Positions 1-6,727 of a stretch of 36,048 bases of DNA are shown piece after piece; within the stretch, counting starts at the first letter, position 1, and each line of letters begins with the position of its first letter. The notes under the pieces are model-generated. The model did no database searches. It was not told the DNA's origin and was given only the letters and a program-made list of their open reading frames with translations. The position numbers and the translations under genes are program-made. Origin of the DNA: JBKPCD01 sp046727175 (GTDB taxonomy: Bacteria > Acidobacteriota > Vicinamibacteria > Vicinamibacterales > 2-12-FULL-66-21); contig JBKPCD010000275.1 in the NCBI GenBank assembly GCA_046727175.1, positions 1-36,048 on the forward strand. The letters are read 5' to 3'.

Positions 1-36
1 AGATCATCAAAAAGACGCGATATCATCAGTCTTGTC

Positions 37-1239
37 GTGGCCTACACACTTCTCCTTCGTGCGATCGTTCCCTTTCTGGCTCTGCTTGCCGTCGGCGCCG
101 GTTCGCTGAGGCCGCCCCTCGCACCACACCAAAATGATCGCCGCATTGTCGCGATTGGTGACATTCACGGCGCTGCTGACGAATTCGCCGGCATCCTGCA
201 GGCGGCGGGTCTCGTGGACGCGAACCAGCATTGGACTGGCGGCACCGCAATCTTCGTTCAGACCGGCGACTGCTTCGATCGCGGGCCCGGTGTCCGGCGC
301 GTGCTGGATCTGTTGATGCGGCTCGAGGACGAGGCGCGGCGTGGCGGCGGCCGCATCGAAGTCCTTCTCGGGAATCACGAGGTGATGAACCTCCTGCGCG
401 AGTTCCGTGATGTTTCGCCTGAGTCGTTCGCGAGCTTCGCCGATCAGAAGTCCGAGGAGCGGCGCAAGAAGGCGTTCGAGGAGTACGCGGGCGTCGCGAA
501 GCGCGCCGGCGCCGACGCGGGCGCCGCACGCGATGAGTGGATGAAGGCTCACCCGCCGGGATTCCTGGAATATGTCGAGGCGCTCGGTCCAAAGGGCCAG
601 TACGGCCAATGGCTTCGTGCGCACAAAACGGTCCTCAAACTTGACGACACAATCCTCATGCATGCAGGCTTGTCGCCCGACACCCAGGGAACGCTCGACG
701 ATGTGAACCGCAGCGTAGAAAAGGCGCTGCAGACATGGGACACGACGAGCGAGGCGATGACGCGTGATGGCCTGATTCGTCCGTTCTTCACGCTCAAGGA
801 AACCGTGGAAGCCGCGGTTGCCGAGCTGCAGCGTGTCTCGAACGCGATGAAGGCAGGAGAATCGCCGGGCGAGAACGTCACGCGCGAGTACGTGACGCGG
901 CTCGACGAGCTCACGAAGATCACCACATCACCCCTGCTCGCCGGTGAAGGGCCGTTGTGGTATCGAGGTCTCGCACAGGAGACCTCGCCCGAAGCTGAAG
1001 AGCGGGTGAGCGCCCTTCTCGGCCGACTCGGTGCGAGGCGGTTCGTGATCGGCCATACTCCGAGATTACCCGGGAGGATCACGCCGCGTCTCGGAGGGCG
1101 AGTCTTCGGGATCGACACCGGAATGCTGAGCAGTTTCTTCAAAGGTGGTCGCGCGTCGGCGCTTGAAATTCAGGGCGAACGGATCACCGCTATCTACACA
1201 ACCGAACGCGAAGTGCTTTCACCAGCGGAGCCGCGCTGA
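37..1239 (+). CDS. Calcineurin-like metallophosphoesterase (exported or membrane-anchored)
   Basis: A 400-residue metallophosphoesterase that probably hydrolyses phosphomonoesters or phosphoprotein substrates with a two-metal centre. The family motifs are all visible in order: GDIHG at residues 41-45, GDCFDRG at 77-83, GNHE at 112-115, MHAG at 208-211 and GHTP at 339-342, followed by GIDTGM at 358-363. The layout, with a long insert between GNHE and MHAG, resembles the bacterial Shewanella-like phosphatases. Residues 4-22 are hydrophobic and look like a signal peptide or N-terminal anchor, which would place the enzyme outside the cytoplasm. The start is a GTG at the left edge; a start further upstream cannot be excluded because only 36 bases precede it. 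The downstream neighbour is convergent, so no operon is indicated. The fold assignment is secure; the substrate is unknown. Confidence 0.9.
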   Translation: MAYTLLLRAIVPFLALLAVGAGSLRPPLAPHQNDRRIVAIGDIHGAADEFAGILQAAGLVDANQHWTGGTAIFVQTGDCFDRGPGVRRVLDLLMRLEDEARRGGGRIEVLLGNHEVMNLLREFRDVSPESFASFADQKSEERRKKAFEEYAGVAKRAGADAGAARDEWMKAHPPGFLEYVEALGPKGQYGQWLRAHKTVLKLDDTILMHAGLSPDTQGTLDDVNRSVEKALQTWDTTSEAMTRDGLIRPFFTLKETVEAAVAELQRVSNAMKAGESPGENVTREYVTRLDELTKITTSPLLAGEGPLWYRGLAQETSPEAEERVSALLGRLGARRFVIGHTPRLPGRITPRLGGRVFGIDTGMLSSFFKGGRASALEIQGERITAIYTTEREVLSPAEPR

Positions 1240-1258
1240 CGCGTCACGCCGGGGTTCG

Positions 1259-1310
1259 GGAAGTTGTCAGCTAGTGTCCTCTCTAACTTCTAGCTTCTAG
1301 CTTGTGTCAC
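1259..1310. repeat. Short heptamer-repeat hairpin (CTTCTAG word)
   Basis: The gap between two convergent genes carries CTTCTAG twice plus CTT at 1287-1303. The left side offers partly complementary words: GAAGTT at 1260-1265 pairs with AACTTC at 1285-1290, and AGCTAG at 1269-1274 pairs with CTAGCT at 1290-1295. It may end both transcripts. It belongs to the class of word-repeat hairpins seen at other gene ends in this window. Confidence 0.6.
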
Positions 1311-1312
1311 CG

Positions 1313-1795
1313 TCAGTTTCCCGGATCGTCGGCAGACGGTCCGTAGACGGCTGGCACCTTCGCACCCATTGGTCTGAGGTAGGCTGTGAGCTGTCCGCGG
1401 TGGTGAATCGCGTCGAACAAGATGAACCAGAGGAACTCGCCCGCCGCCTGTTCGAGCACGACCTTCCCGTCAACGTAGAACTGCGCCGCTTTGTTCCACG
1501 CCGCATCATCCATTTTCGTCACGCAGTTGCCGAGCTCGGTGTAACTGCGCTCGAACGTCGCGATCATCTCGGCAGGGGACGGCGGCGTGATCGCCTTCCA
1601 CTCGGCCCTGTAGTTCTGAACGACATCCATGCAGGCCTGGAACTCACCGGCGAGAGTCCACATCAGGTCACCGGCTGAAGGCGACCGCTCGTGCGGTTTG
1701 TAGTTGATGCGATCGTGGGGCAGGGCGTTCAGCACCTTCATGAAGGCGGGGAACTCAGCTTCGCGCCGCTTCAGGAAGAACTCGCGATCGTTCAT
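1313..1795 (-). CDS. DinB-like four-helix protein
   Basis: A 160-residue protein of the DinB/YfiT-like superfamily: four-helix-bundle proteins that usually bind a divalent metal through three histidines and in some members act as thiol-dependent transferases. The C-terminal signature HHRGQLTAYLR at 131-141 is typical. The family's first histidine, usually in a W-H-L context, appears as Trp-Thr-Leu (Thr48 in DLMWTLAGE), so the metal site may be incomplete. The ATG at 1795 is chosen because GGAGGGT lies 6-7 bases upstream; the open frame extends 36 codons further, but into the GGGACA/TGTCCC repeat, which is not plausible protein. No partner gene is evident. The role (stress, thiol chemistry or other) cannot be deduced from the sequence. 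Confidence 0.85.
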   Translation of the reverse strand: MNDREFFLKRREAEFPAFMKVLNALPHDRINYKPHERSPSAGDLMWTLAGEFQACMDVVQNYRAEWKAITPPSPAEMIATFERSYTELGNCVTKMDDAAWNKAAQFYVDGKVVLEQAAGEFLWFILFDAIHHRGQLTAYLRPMGAKVPAVYGPSADDPGN

Positions 1796-1870
1796 CTCGA
1801 CCCTCCGGGAATGAGCAGGCGGACGATCGCCCGCGACTGCGTTCATATTAGCGGCAGCCCTCGCGATTCG

Positions 1871-1980
1871 GGGACACCCAACCGGGACAGCCACCCGGGA
1901 CACCCATCGGTGCCTGTCCCCGGTGCCTGTCCCGGTTGGATGTCCCGGTTGGATGTCCCGGTTGGATGTCCCTCTTGGAC
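1871..1980. repeat. GGGACA/TGTCCC tandem and inverted repeat
   Basis: The left half has GGGACA at 1871, 1884 and 1897, spaced 13 bases apart. The right half has repeated TGTCCC, including three perfect 13-bp units (CCGGTTGGATGTC) at 1932-1970 and a degenerate one after. The halves are complementary in their core, so the element can fold into a long, slippable hairpin. A second locus with the same words and layout lies at 29308-29387. It sits between the divergent DinB-like and RnfD-like genes, so any effect would be on promoters or chromosome structure rather than termination. Confidence 0.85.
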
Positions 1981-2087
1981 CCCTCTTGGATGGCTCCGGC
2001 TGACGTGTCTCCGGCTGACGGTGCCGGTCGACTGCAAGAATTCCGGGCGGCTTCGTTCTAAAGACTGAGAGGGGGCAGAACCAGGCG

Positions 2088-2993
2088 ATGAGGCGGGATC
2101 CGCGTCTGTATCAGATCGGCATGCTGACGGGCCTGCTGATCTACGGGATGGGGGGGCTCGACTTCGAGATCGGCGGCCGGCAGGCGGCAGGGACGCTCGT
2201 GACTGCCCTCCTGACGCAGTACGCATGCACGCGGCTTTGGAGGCTGCCGGCCTTCGATCCGCGAAGCGCCCTGATCTCAGGGCTATCGCTCTGTCTGCTG
2301 CTCCGAACCAACTCCCTCATGCTCGCCTCGTTGACGGCCATCGTGACGATTGCGAGCAAGTTCGTCATCCGCGTCAACCGCAAGCATCTCTTCAACCCGA
2401 CGAACTTCGGGATCGTCGCAATGATGCTGGTCACGGGACAAGTCTGGGTCTCGCCCGGCCAGTGGGGCAACGTGGCGTTCTTCGCGTTCCTCATGGCGTG
2501 CGTCGGCGGCCTCGTGGTGAATCGGGCGGCGCGCAGCGACGTCACCTATGCGTTCATCGCGTGTTACCTCGTGCTGGTCTTCGGCCGCTCGCTCTGGCTC
2601 GGCGAACCGATGACGATCCCCATTCATCGGCTGCAGAGCGGTGCGTTGCTGTTGTTCACGTTCTTCATGATCTCCGACCCGCGGACGACGCCCAACTCGC
2701 GAACGGGGCGCATCGTGTTCGCCGCGCTCGTGGCGTACGGCGCGTGGTACGTGCAGTTTCGGCTGTTTCGAACGAACGGTCTGCTGTGGTCGCTGGCCGC
2801 CTTTTCCGCGCTCTTGCCGGTGATCGACTGGCTGTTGCCGGGCACGCGTTACGACTGGTCGCGCCCGGACGTTGGACGTGTCTCAAAGAAAGAGGTCACC
2901 TATGAAGCGGTTCGTCCTCGCATTGATCATGGTCGCGGCGTCGGCGTGGTCTGGCCCGGCGCTGCTCGCCTTCTGCGGCTTTTACGTAGCTAA
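2088..2993 (+). CDS. RnfD/NqrB-like membrane protein
   Basis: A 301-residue polytopic membrane protein resembling subunit D of Rnf (NqrB in Na+-NQR), the flavin-carrying membrane subunits of ion-pumping electron-transfer complexes. Family-like stretches are NPTNFG at 103-108 and the block at 183-202 (SGALLLFTFF then SDPRTTP), which matches the SGGLLLGAFF..DPVTSP region of RnfD. The S-G-A-T motif that carries covalent FMN in true RnfD/NqrB is not visible, and no other rnf or nqr genes are nearby, so this is probably a stand-alone relative rather than part of a working pump. A GAGGGGG stretch lies about 12 bases before the ATG. The last 30 codons overlap the start of the DUF2330-type gene and read as low-complexity Arg/Gly/Val, so the functional part probably ends near residue 265. 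Confidence 0.75.
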   Translation: MRRDPRLYQIGMLTGLLIYGMGGLDFEIGGRQAAGTLVTALLTQYACTRLWRLPAFDPRSALISGLSLCLLLRTNSLMLASLTAIVTIASKFVIRVNRKHLFNPTNFGIVAMMLVTGQVWVSPGQWGNVAFFAFLMACVGGLVVNRAARSDVTYAFIACYLVLVFGRSLWLGEPMTIPIHRLQSGALLLFTFFMISDPRTTPNSRTGRIVFAALVAYGAWYVQFRLFRTNGLLWSLAAFSALLPVIDWLLPGTRYDWSRPDVGRVSKKEVTYEAVRPRIDHGRGVGVVWPGAARLLRLLRS

Positions 2994-4263
2994 GGCCGAC
3001 ACGAAGCTTTTCAACAAGGCGTCACAGGTGGTCCTCGTGCGCGACGGTGATCGGACCGTCCTGACGATGTCGAACGACTTCAAGGGGGACCTGAAGGAGT
3101 TCGCGGTCGTCGTGCCGGTGCCCACGGTGCTGCAGAAGGATCAGATCCACGTCGGAGACAAGGCACTCGTGGATCATCTCGATGCGTACTCGGCGCCGCG
3201 GCTCGTCGAGTATTTCGACGAGAACCCGTGTCGACCGCGGATCTATGAAATGGCCGCGCGGAGCGCGCCCGGCGTTGCCGGAGGTCAACTGCAGGACAGT
3301 TCGGAGCGAGCAAAGAGCCTCGGGGTCACTATCGAGGCGCAATACACCGTCGGTGAGTACGACATCCTGATCCTCTCGGCACAGCAAAGTACTGGCCTCG
3401 AGACGTGGCTCAAGGAGAACGGCTACCGCATTCCGTCCGGCGCATCGAGCGTCCTCAACAGCTATCTCAAACAGAACATGAAGTTTTTCGTCGCCAGGGT
3501 AAACCTCAAAGAACAGGCGAAGCTCGGATTCTCGATGCTGAGGCCAATCCAGGTGGCGTACGAGTCGCCGAAGTTCATGCTGCCGATTCGCCTCGGGATG
3601 GTGAACGCCGATGGTCCGCAGGAGCTCTTCATCTACGCGCTGACCCGCAAGGGACGCGTCGAGACGACGAACTACCGAACCGTCAAGCTCCCTACCGGCG
3701 CGGAGATCCCGCAGTACGTGAAAGACCGGTTCGCTGACTTCTACAAGGCGATGTTCTCGCAGCAGGTGAAGAAAGAGAACATGAGCACGGTCTTCACGGA
3801 ATACGCGTGGGACATGGGCTGGTGCGATCCCTGTGCCGCGGATCCGCTGTCCTCGGAGGAGCTGCGCAATCTCGGCGTGTTCTGGCTCGCTGAATCACCG
3901 CAACCGGTGCCGCTCGGGCAGACGAGGCCGCCGTTCCCGATCCGCCCGCGGCCGCAGGACGTCTTCGTGACGCGCCTGCACGTCCGCTATGACAACGCGC
4001 ATTTCCCGGAGGACCTTGTCTTCCAGGAGACGGCCGACCGCGCGAATTTTCAGGGACGATACGTGCTGCGGCACGAGTGGAAAGGCGATGATTCGTGCGA
4101 GGCGGTGGTCCGCTATCGTGCCGAGCTGCCGCAGCGCCGCGACCGCGAGGCCCAGACTCTCGCGTCGTTGACCGGGTGGGACATCAACGAGATTCGCAAA
4201 AACATTGGGACCACAGGTCCGGCGCCGCAGCCGGCGAATTGGTGGCAACGGATTTGGAAGTGA
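2902..4263 (+). CDS. DUF2330-type exported protein
   Basis: A 453-residue protein that I recognise as DUF2330-like. It begins with a signal peptide (MKRFVLALIMVAASAW, then ...LLAFCGFYVAKADTKL). The mature N-terminus Phe-Cys-Gly-Phe-Tyr-Val and the VVVPVPTVL block are typical of this family, which has no assigned biochemical function. A later CDPCA motif could bind metal or form a disulfide. The ATG at 2902 is chosen over the upstream in-frame ATG at 2872 because the signal peptide starts here and AGAGG lies about 6 bases upstream. The gene begins 92 bases before the end of the RnfD-like gene, in another frame, which implies co-transcription and perhaps translational coupling. Together they suggest an envelope pair; a redox role is only an inference from the RnfD-like partner. 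Confidence 0.75.
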   Translation: MKRFVLALIMVAASAWSGPALLAFCGFYVAKADTKLFNKASQVVLVRDGDRTVLTMSNDFKGDLKEFAVVVPVPTVLQKDQIHVGDKALVDHLDAYSAPRLVEYFDENPCRPRIYEMAARSAPGVAGGQLQDSSERAKSLGVTIEAQYTVGEYDILILSAQQSTGLETWLKENGYRIPSGASSVLNSYLKQNMKFFVARVNLKEQAKLGFSMLRPIQVAYESPKFMLPIRLGMVNADGPQELFIYALTRKGRVETTNYRTVKLPTGAEIPQYVKDRFADFYKAMFSQQVKKENMSTVFTEYAWDMGWCDPCAADPLSSEELRNLGVFWLAESPQPVPLGQTRPPFPIRPRPQDVFVTRLHVRYDNAHFPEDLVFQETADRANFQGRYVLRHEWKGDDSCEAVVRYRAELPQRRDREAQTLASLTGWDINEIRKNIGTTGPAPQPANWWQRIWK

Positions 4264-4272
4264 AAAACACGT

Positions 4273-4331
4273 CAAGGGAAAGGGAAAGGCAAAACGGAGA
4301 ATTTGCCTTGTCCCTTGTCCCTTGTCCCTTT
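4273..4331. terminator. Word-repeat hairpin, likely bidirectional terminator
   Basis: The left arm (4273-4293) is tandem AAGGGA ending in GGCAAA. The right arm (4302-4331) starts TTTGCC and continues with three CTTGTCC heptamers. The arms pair mostly G-C around an 8-base loop. It lies between two convergent stop codons and its right edge overlaps the TAA of the M56 gene, so it could terminate both transcripts. Confidence 0.7.
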
Positions 4332-6153
4332 AGGGAAGCACCAACACGATCGTCACCGTGGCGTTGTCGTCGTCGCCAACGAACGACACCTTCATATGCT
4401 CGTCGATCGATCGGGCGGCTTCGACGATCCGCTTCTCCGATTCTTCGGTGATGACGTCACCGACCTTGACACCCGCACGCGCGAGCACGCTTTCGATCAC
4501 CGCTTGCGGGACCCGCTCGCTTCTGACTTGAGCGAGCTTGTGAGGCCCGCTGAAAACCGACTCCTCCCTCTCGACCACACGGATGCGGCCCTTCACCGCC
4601 ATTTCATTCATCAAGCGAGCTTTCGCCAGACGCTCCTCAGCCTCGCGGTATTTGGCATTCAGCTCCGCCCGCTGCTGCTCGGTGATGTTGGGGTCCTCGA
4701 GGGCTTTGGTCAGTTCCTCCAGTTGCCGCTCGGCTCGCTGCGCCTGGTGCTCGCCGTCATGCCGGACCACGAAATCCCGCGCCCCACCGAGTTTGTCGAA
4801 CATCACGGCAGCGCGCTTGAGCTCCACGACCTCGCCATCGAGCCTTTCCTTCATTCCGCGATTCTCTGCGCTGTCGGCCGGCACGCGGAATCGGAGGGCC
4901 GCCTGCGTTGACGTCGACCTGAGGGCCGCCGGCGAATAGTGCCACTGTAGAACCGACTCGAGCGCGGCTCGTCGAAGCTCGTCGGGTCCGGAGAGCACGC
5001 GGGCGTCAGAGACTTCGCCGCGTTCGTCAATCGTAAGATCGAGCAGTACGTCTCCTTCGACGTGCTGCTCGATTGCGCGCCGCGGGTACTCGGGCAGTGC
5101 GCCGTGGAGCAGATTCTCACCGCCTCTGATGATATGAACCGGCGCGTCGGTTTCCTGGACACGAGTCGTCTGGATCCCGGCGCCGGCCTGGAGTGGAAAC
5201 GACCTGACGGCGGTGTCGGCGACGAAAAAGAGCGCGGCGGCGCTCACGGTCAGCGATGCGATCAAGCGTCGTGTAGTCATGGTGCTCTCCTGCAGAATCT
5301 GAGCGACGCGCTCTTTCAATAACCCCCGGCGGAAAAACAGCGGCGCTGGAACGAGCGTCAATGGCGATCGCGCGAGGGCTACGGCGAGCAGCGCTTCGAC
5401 GTAGCTCTCGCGAGAGTCGGTGAGTTGGATGGCGGCTCGATCGACGACCTGTTCGCGGCTGAGCCTCACGCGCGCGAGCAGCCACCGAACGGCAGGGTGA
5501 AACCAGAAGACCGTACGAACGATCTCTTCGACGATTTCGTCGACCCAGTCACGTCGACGGACGTGCAGCAGTTCGTGATACGTGATTGCCTGCTGAAGGC
5601 GCGCGTCCATCCCCAGAACGTTCGGCGGCACGATGATCACCGGATGGAACAGTCCGAAGCTGACGGGACCGGTGACACGTTCGGAAACGTAGAGCGCGGC
5701 ACGTGCCCCGACCCGCGCCTGCGCATCAGCGACCGCTCGCGGCAGCGGGACGAGCGGTGTGGCGTTGCGCCGCAGGCGGCGAAGGCTCAGCGCGCCAAGC
5801 GCCAGCCAGAGACCTCTGGCCGCGATGCCCGCCACGATGAGGATCAAAACGAGGCCATCGTTCCTCCATCCCGCGGATGGCATCGCGGCCTGCGCCGGCG
5901 CCGCCGTCTCGGGAGGAGTGGTCTTCTCGACAACCGTGACGACGGATGCTTCGAGCGGCGGCGGCGCAATCACTCGCCACTCCTGACATGCCGGAAGAAC
6001 CAGGCACGCGAGGAGCAGCGATCGCCAATAGGTGAGCGTCACCTTCGGATCGCGAATGCGACTCACCCACGCGAGGATCGCACCGACGGCAATGAGGAGT
6101 GTCAGTTGCACGCTGAACGATCCGATGTCCTGCAGCCAAATCGATGTGGTCAT
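4330..6153 (-). CDS. M56 (BlaR1-like) membrane metallopeptidase with TonB-like C-terminal domain
   Basis: A 607-residue membrane protease. Segments near 14-31, 44-55, 100-122 and 300-312 look membrane-spanning. The M56 zinc motif HELLH is at 193-197, with a likely third ligand in the SREQVVDRAA helix around residue 234. Residues 343-425 match a TonB C-terminal-like domain (PEYPRRAIEQHVEGDVLLDL and the QWHYSPA strand), followed by a charged coiled coil at about 430-530. Classical BlaR1 has a penicillin-binding sensor domain instead; none is present, so a beta-lactam signal is not supported. By family logic it would sense an envelope signal and trigger cleavage or release of the BlaI-type repressor encoded just upstream, with which it overlaps by 4 bases (ATGA). 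What the TonB-like part binds is unknown. Confidence 0.88.
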   Translation of the reverse strand: MTTSIWLQDIGSFSVQLTLLIAVGAILAWVSRIRDPKVTLTYWRSLLLACLVLPACQEWRVIAPPPLEASVVTVVEKTTPPETAAPAQAAMPSAGWRNDGLVLILIVAGIAARGLWLALGALSLRRLRRNATPLVPLPRAVADAQARVGARAALYVSERVTGPVSFGLFHPVIIVPPNVLGMDARLQQAITYHELLHVRRRDWVDEIVEEIVRTVFWFHPAVRWLLARVRLSREQVVDRAAIQLTDSRESYVEALLAVALARSPLTLVPAPLFFRRGLLKERVAQILQESTMTTRRLIASLTVSAAALFFVADTAVRSFPLQAGAGIQTTRVQETDAPVHIIRGGENLLHGALPEYPRRAIEQHVEGDVLLDLTIDERGEVSDARVLSGPDELRRAALESVLQWHYSPAALRSTSTQAALRFRVPADSAENRGMKERLDGEVVELKRAAVMFDKLGGARDFVVRHDGEHQAQRAERQLEELTKALEDPNITEQQRAELNAKYREAEERLAKARLMNEMAVKGRIRVVEREESVFSGPHKLAQVRSERVPQAVIESVLARAGVKVGDVITEESEKRIVEAARSIDEHMKVSFVGDDDNATVTIVLVLP

Positions 6154-6527
6154 CGCTTCTTCCCCATCATGCGGGTGATCTCGCGCAGATCGGCTTCGTT
6201 CAGCCGGTCGTCCTCGATGAGGTGCAGCAGGAGGGGCCTGCTCGACCCGTTGAAGACGCGATCGACGAACTCACGAACCATGGCTCGCACCACCTGCTGC
6301 TTGGGCCACGTCGGTCGATAGAGATACGCGCGGTCCTGCTGATTCGCTTTCAGGTAGCCCTTCTGCTCGAGTGTCTTCATCGTGGTCATCACCGTCGTGT
6401 AGGCGATCGGACGGCGCTTCCGCATGTCCTCGTACACGTCGCGGACGGTGACCGCAGACTCGTGGCCCCAGACCACCTTCATCATCTCGAGCTCGTTGGG
6501 GGTCAATGTCGACGATTTCGGTCTCAT
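6150..6527 (-). CDS. BlaI/MecI/CopY-family repressor
   Basis: A 125-residue winged-helix repressor. The N-terminal LTPNELEMMKVVW, the helix-turn-helix at about 26-56 with recognition segment IAYTTVMTTMKTLEQKG, and the dimerising C-terminal helices follow the BlaI family pattern and length. It should bind a palindromic operator as a dimer and be inactivated through the M56 protease translated from the overlapping next gene. There is no Shine-Dalgarno sequence before the ATG; the promoter sits so close that the transcript is probably leaderless. A TAGTACTA palindrome lies inside that promoter, so negative autoregulation is likely. The regulon beyond its own operon is not visible here. Confidence 0.93.
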   Translation of the reverse strand: MRPKSSTLTPNELEMMKVVWGHESAVTVRDVYEDMRKRRPIAYTTVMTTMKTLEQKGYLKANQQDRAYLYRPTWPKQQVVRAMVREFVDRVFNGSSRPLLLHLIEDDRLNEADLREITRMMGKKR

Positions 6528-6530
6528 GCT

Positions 6531-6563
6531 ACTATCTAACTAGTACTACTAAACCGATGTCAA
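6531..6563 (-). promoter_or_regulatory. blaI promoter with TAGTACTA operator, probably leaderless
   Basis: On the minus strand a perfect TTGACA (6563-6558) is followed 18-19 bases later by a weak -10 (TTAGAT or TAGATA) ending about 6 bases before the ATG, leaving no room for a 5' leader. The spacer contains the perfect palindrome TAGTACTA (6541-6548) and a flanking AGTAG repeat. This position would let the BlaI-type repressor block RNA polymerase directly. Confidence 0.65.
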
Positions 6564-6602
6564 GGGCAAAATCGCGACCGTCGGCTGGGATGAACAGAAG
6601 AT

Positions 6603-6662
6603 CAGGAGATCAGGAGATAAGAGATTCGGTTTGCAGAACTCTCGCGAGCTCCTGATCTCCTG
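6603..6662. repeat. Word-repeat hairpin (CAGGAGAT word)
   Basis: CAGGAGATCAGGAG at 6603-6616 and its exact reverse complement at 6649-6662 form a 14-bp perfect stem with a 32-base loop. The arms are two copies of an 8-letter word. The same word and arrangement recur at 32372-32439. The element lies downstream of the secreted-protein stop at 6728 (minus strand) and just upstream of the blaI promoter, so termination of the upstream transcript is plausible. Confidence 0.75.
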
Positions 6663-6727
6663 TAATTCCGATCGCCGAATCCCGAGTTTGGCCTCGAGAG
6701 TAGGCGATCAGCGGTGGTCATCGAGTA

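Noticed and set aside
1796..1903. N-terminal extension of the DinB-like gene
   Set aside because: It reads through the GGGACA repeat, and a strong ribosome site precedes the ATG at 1795.
1871..1980. CRISPR-like array in the GGGACA/TGTCCC element
   Set aside because: The 13-base units are contiguous without unique spacers, and no cas genes are present.
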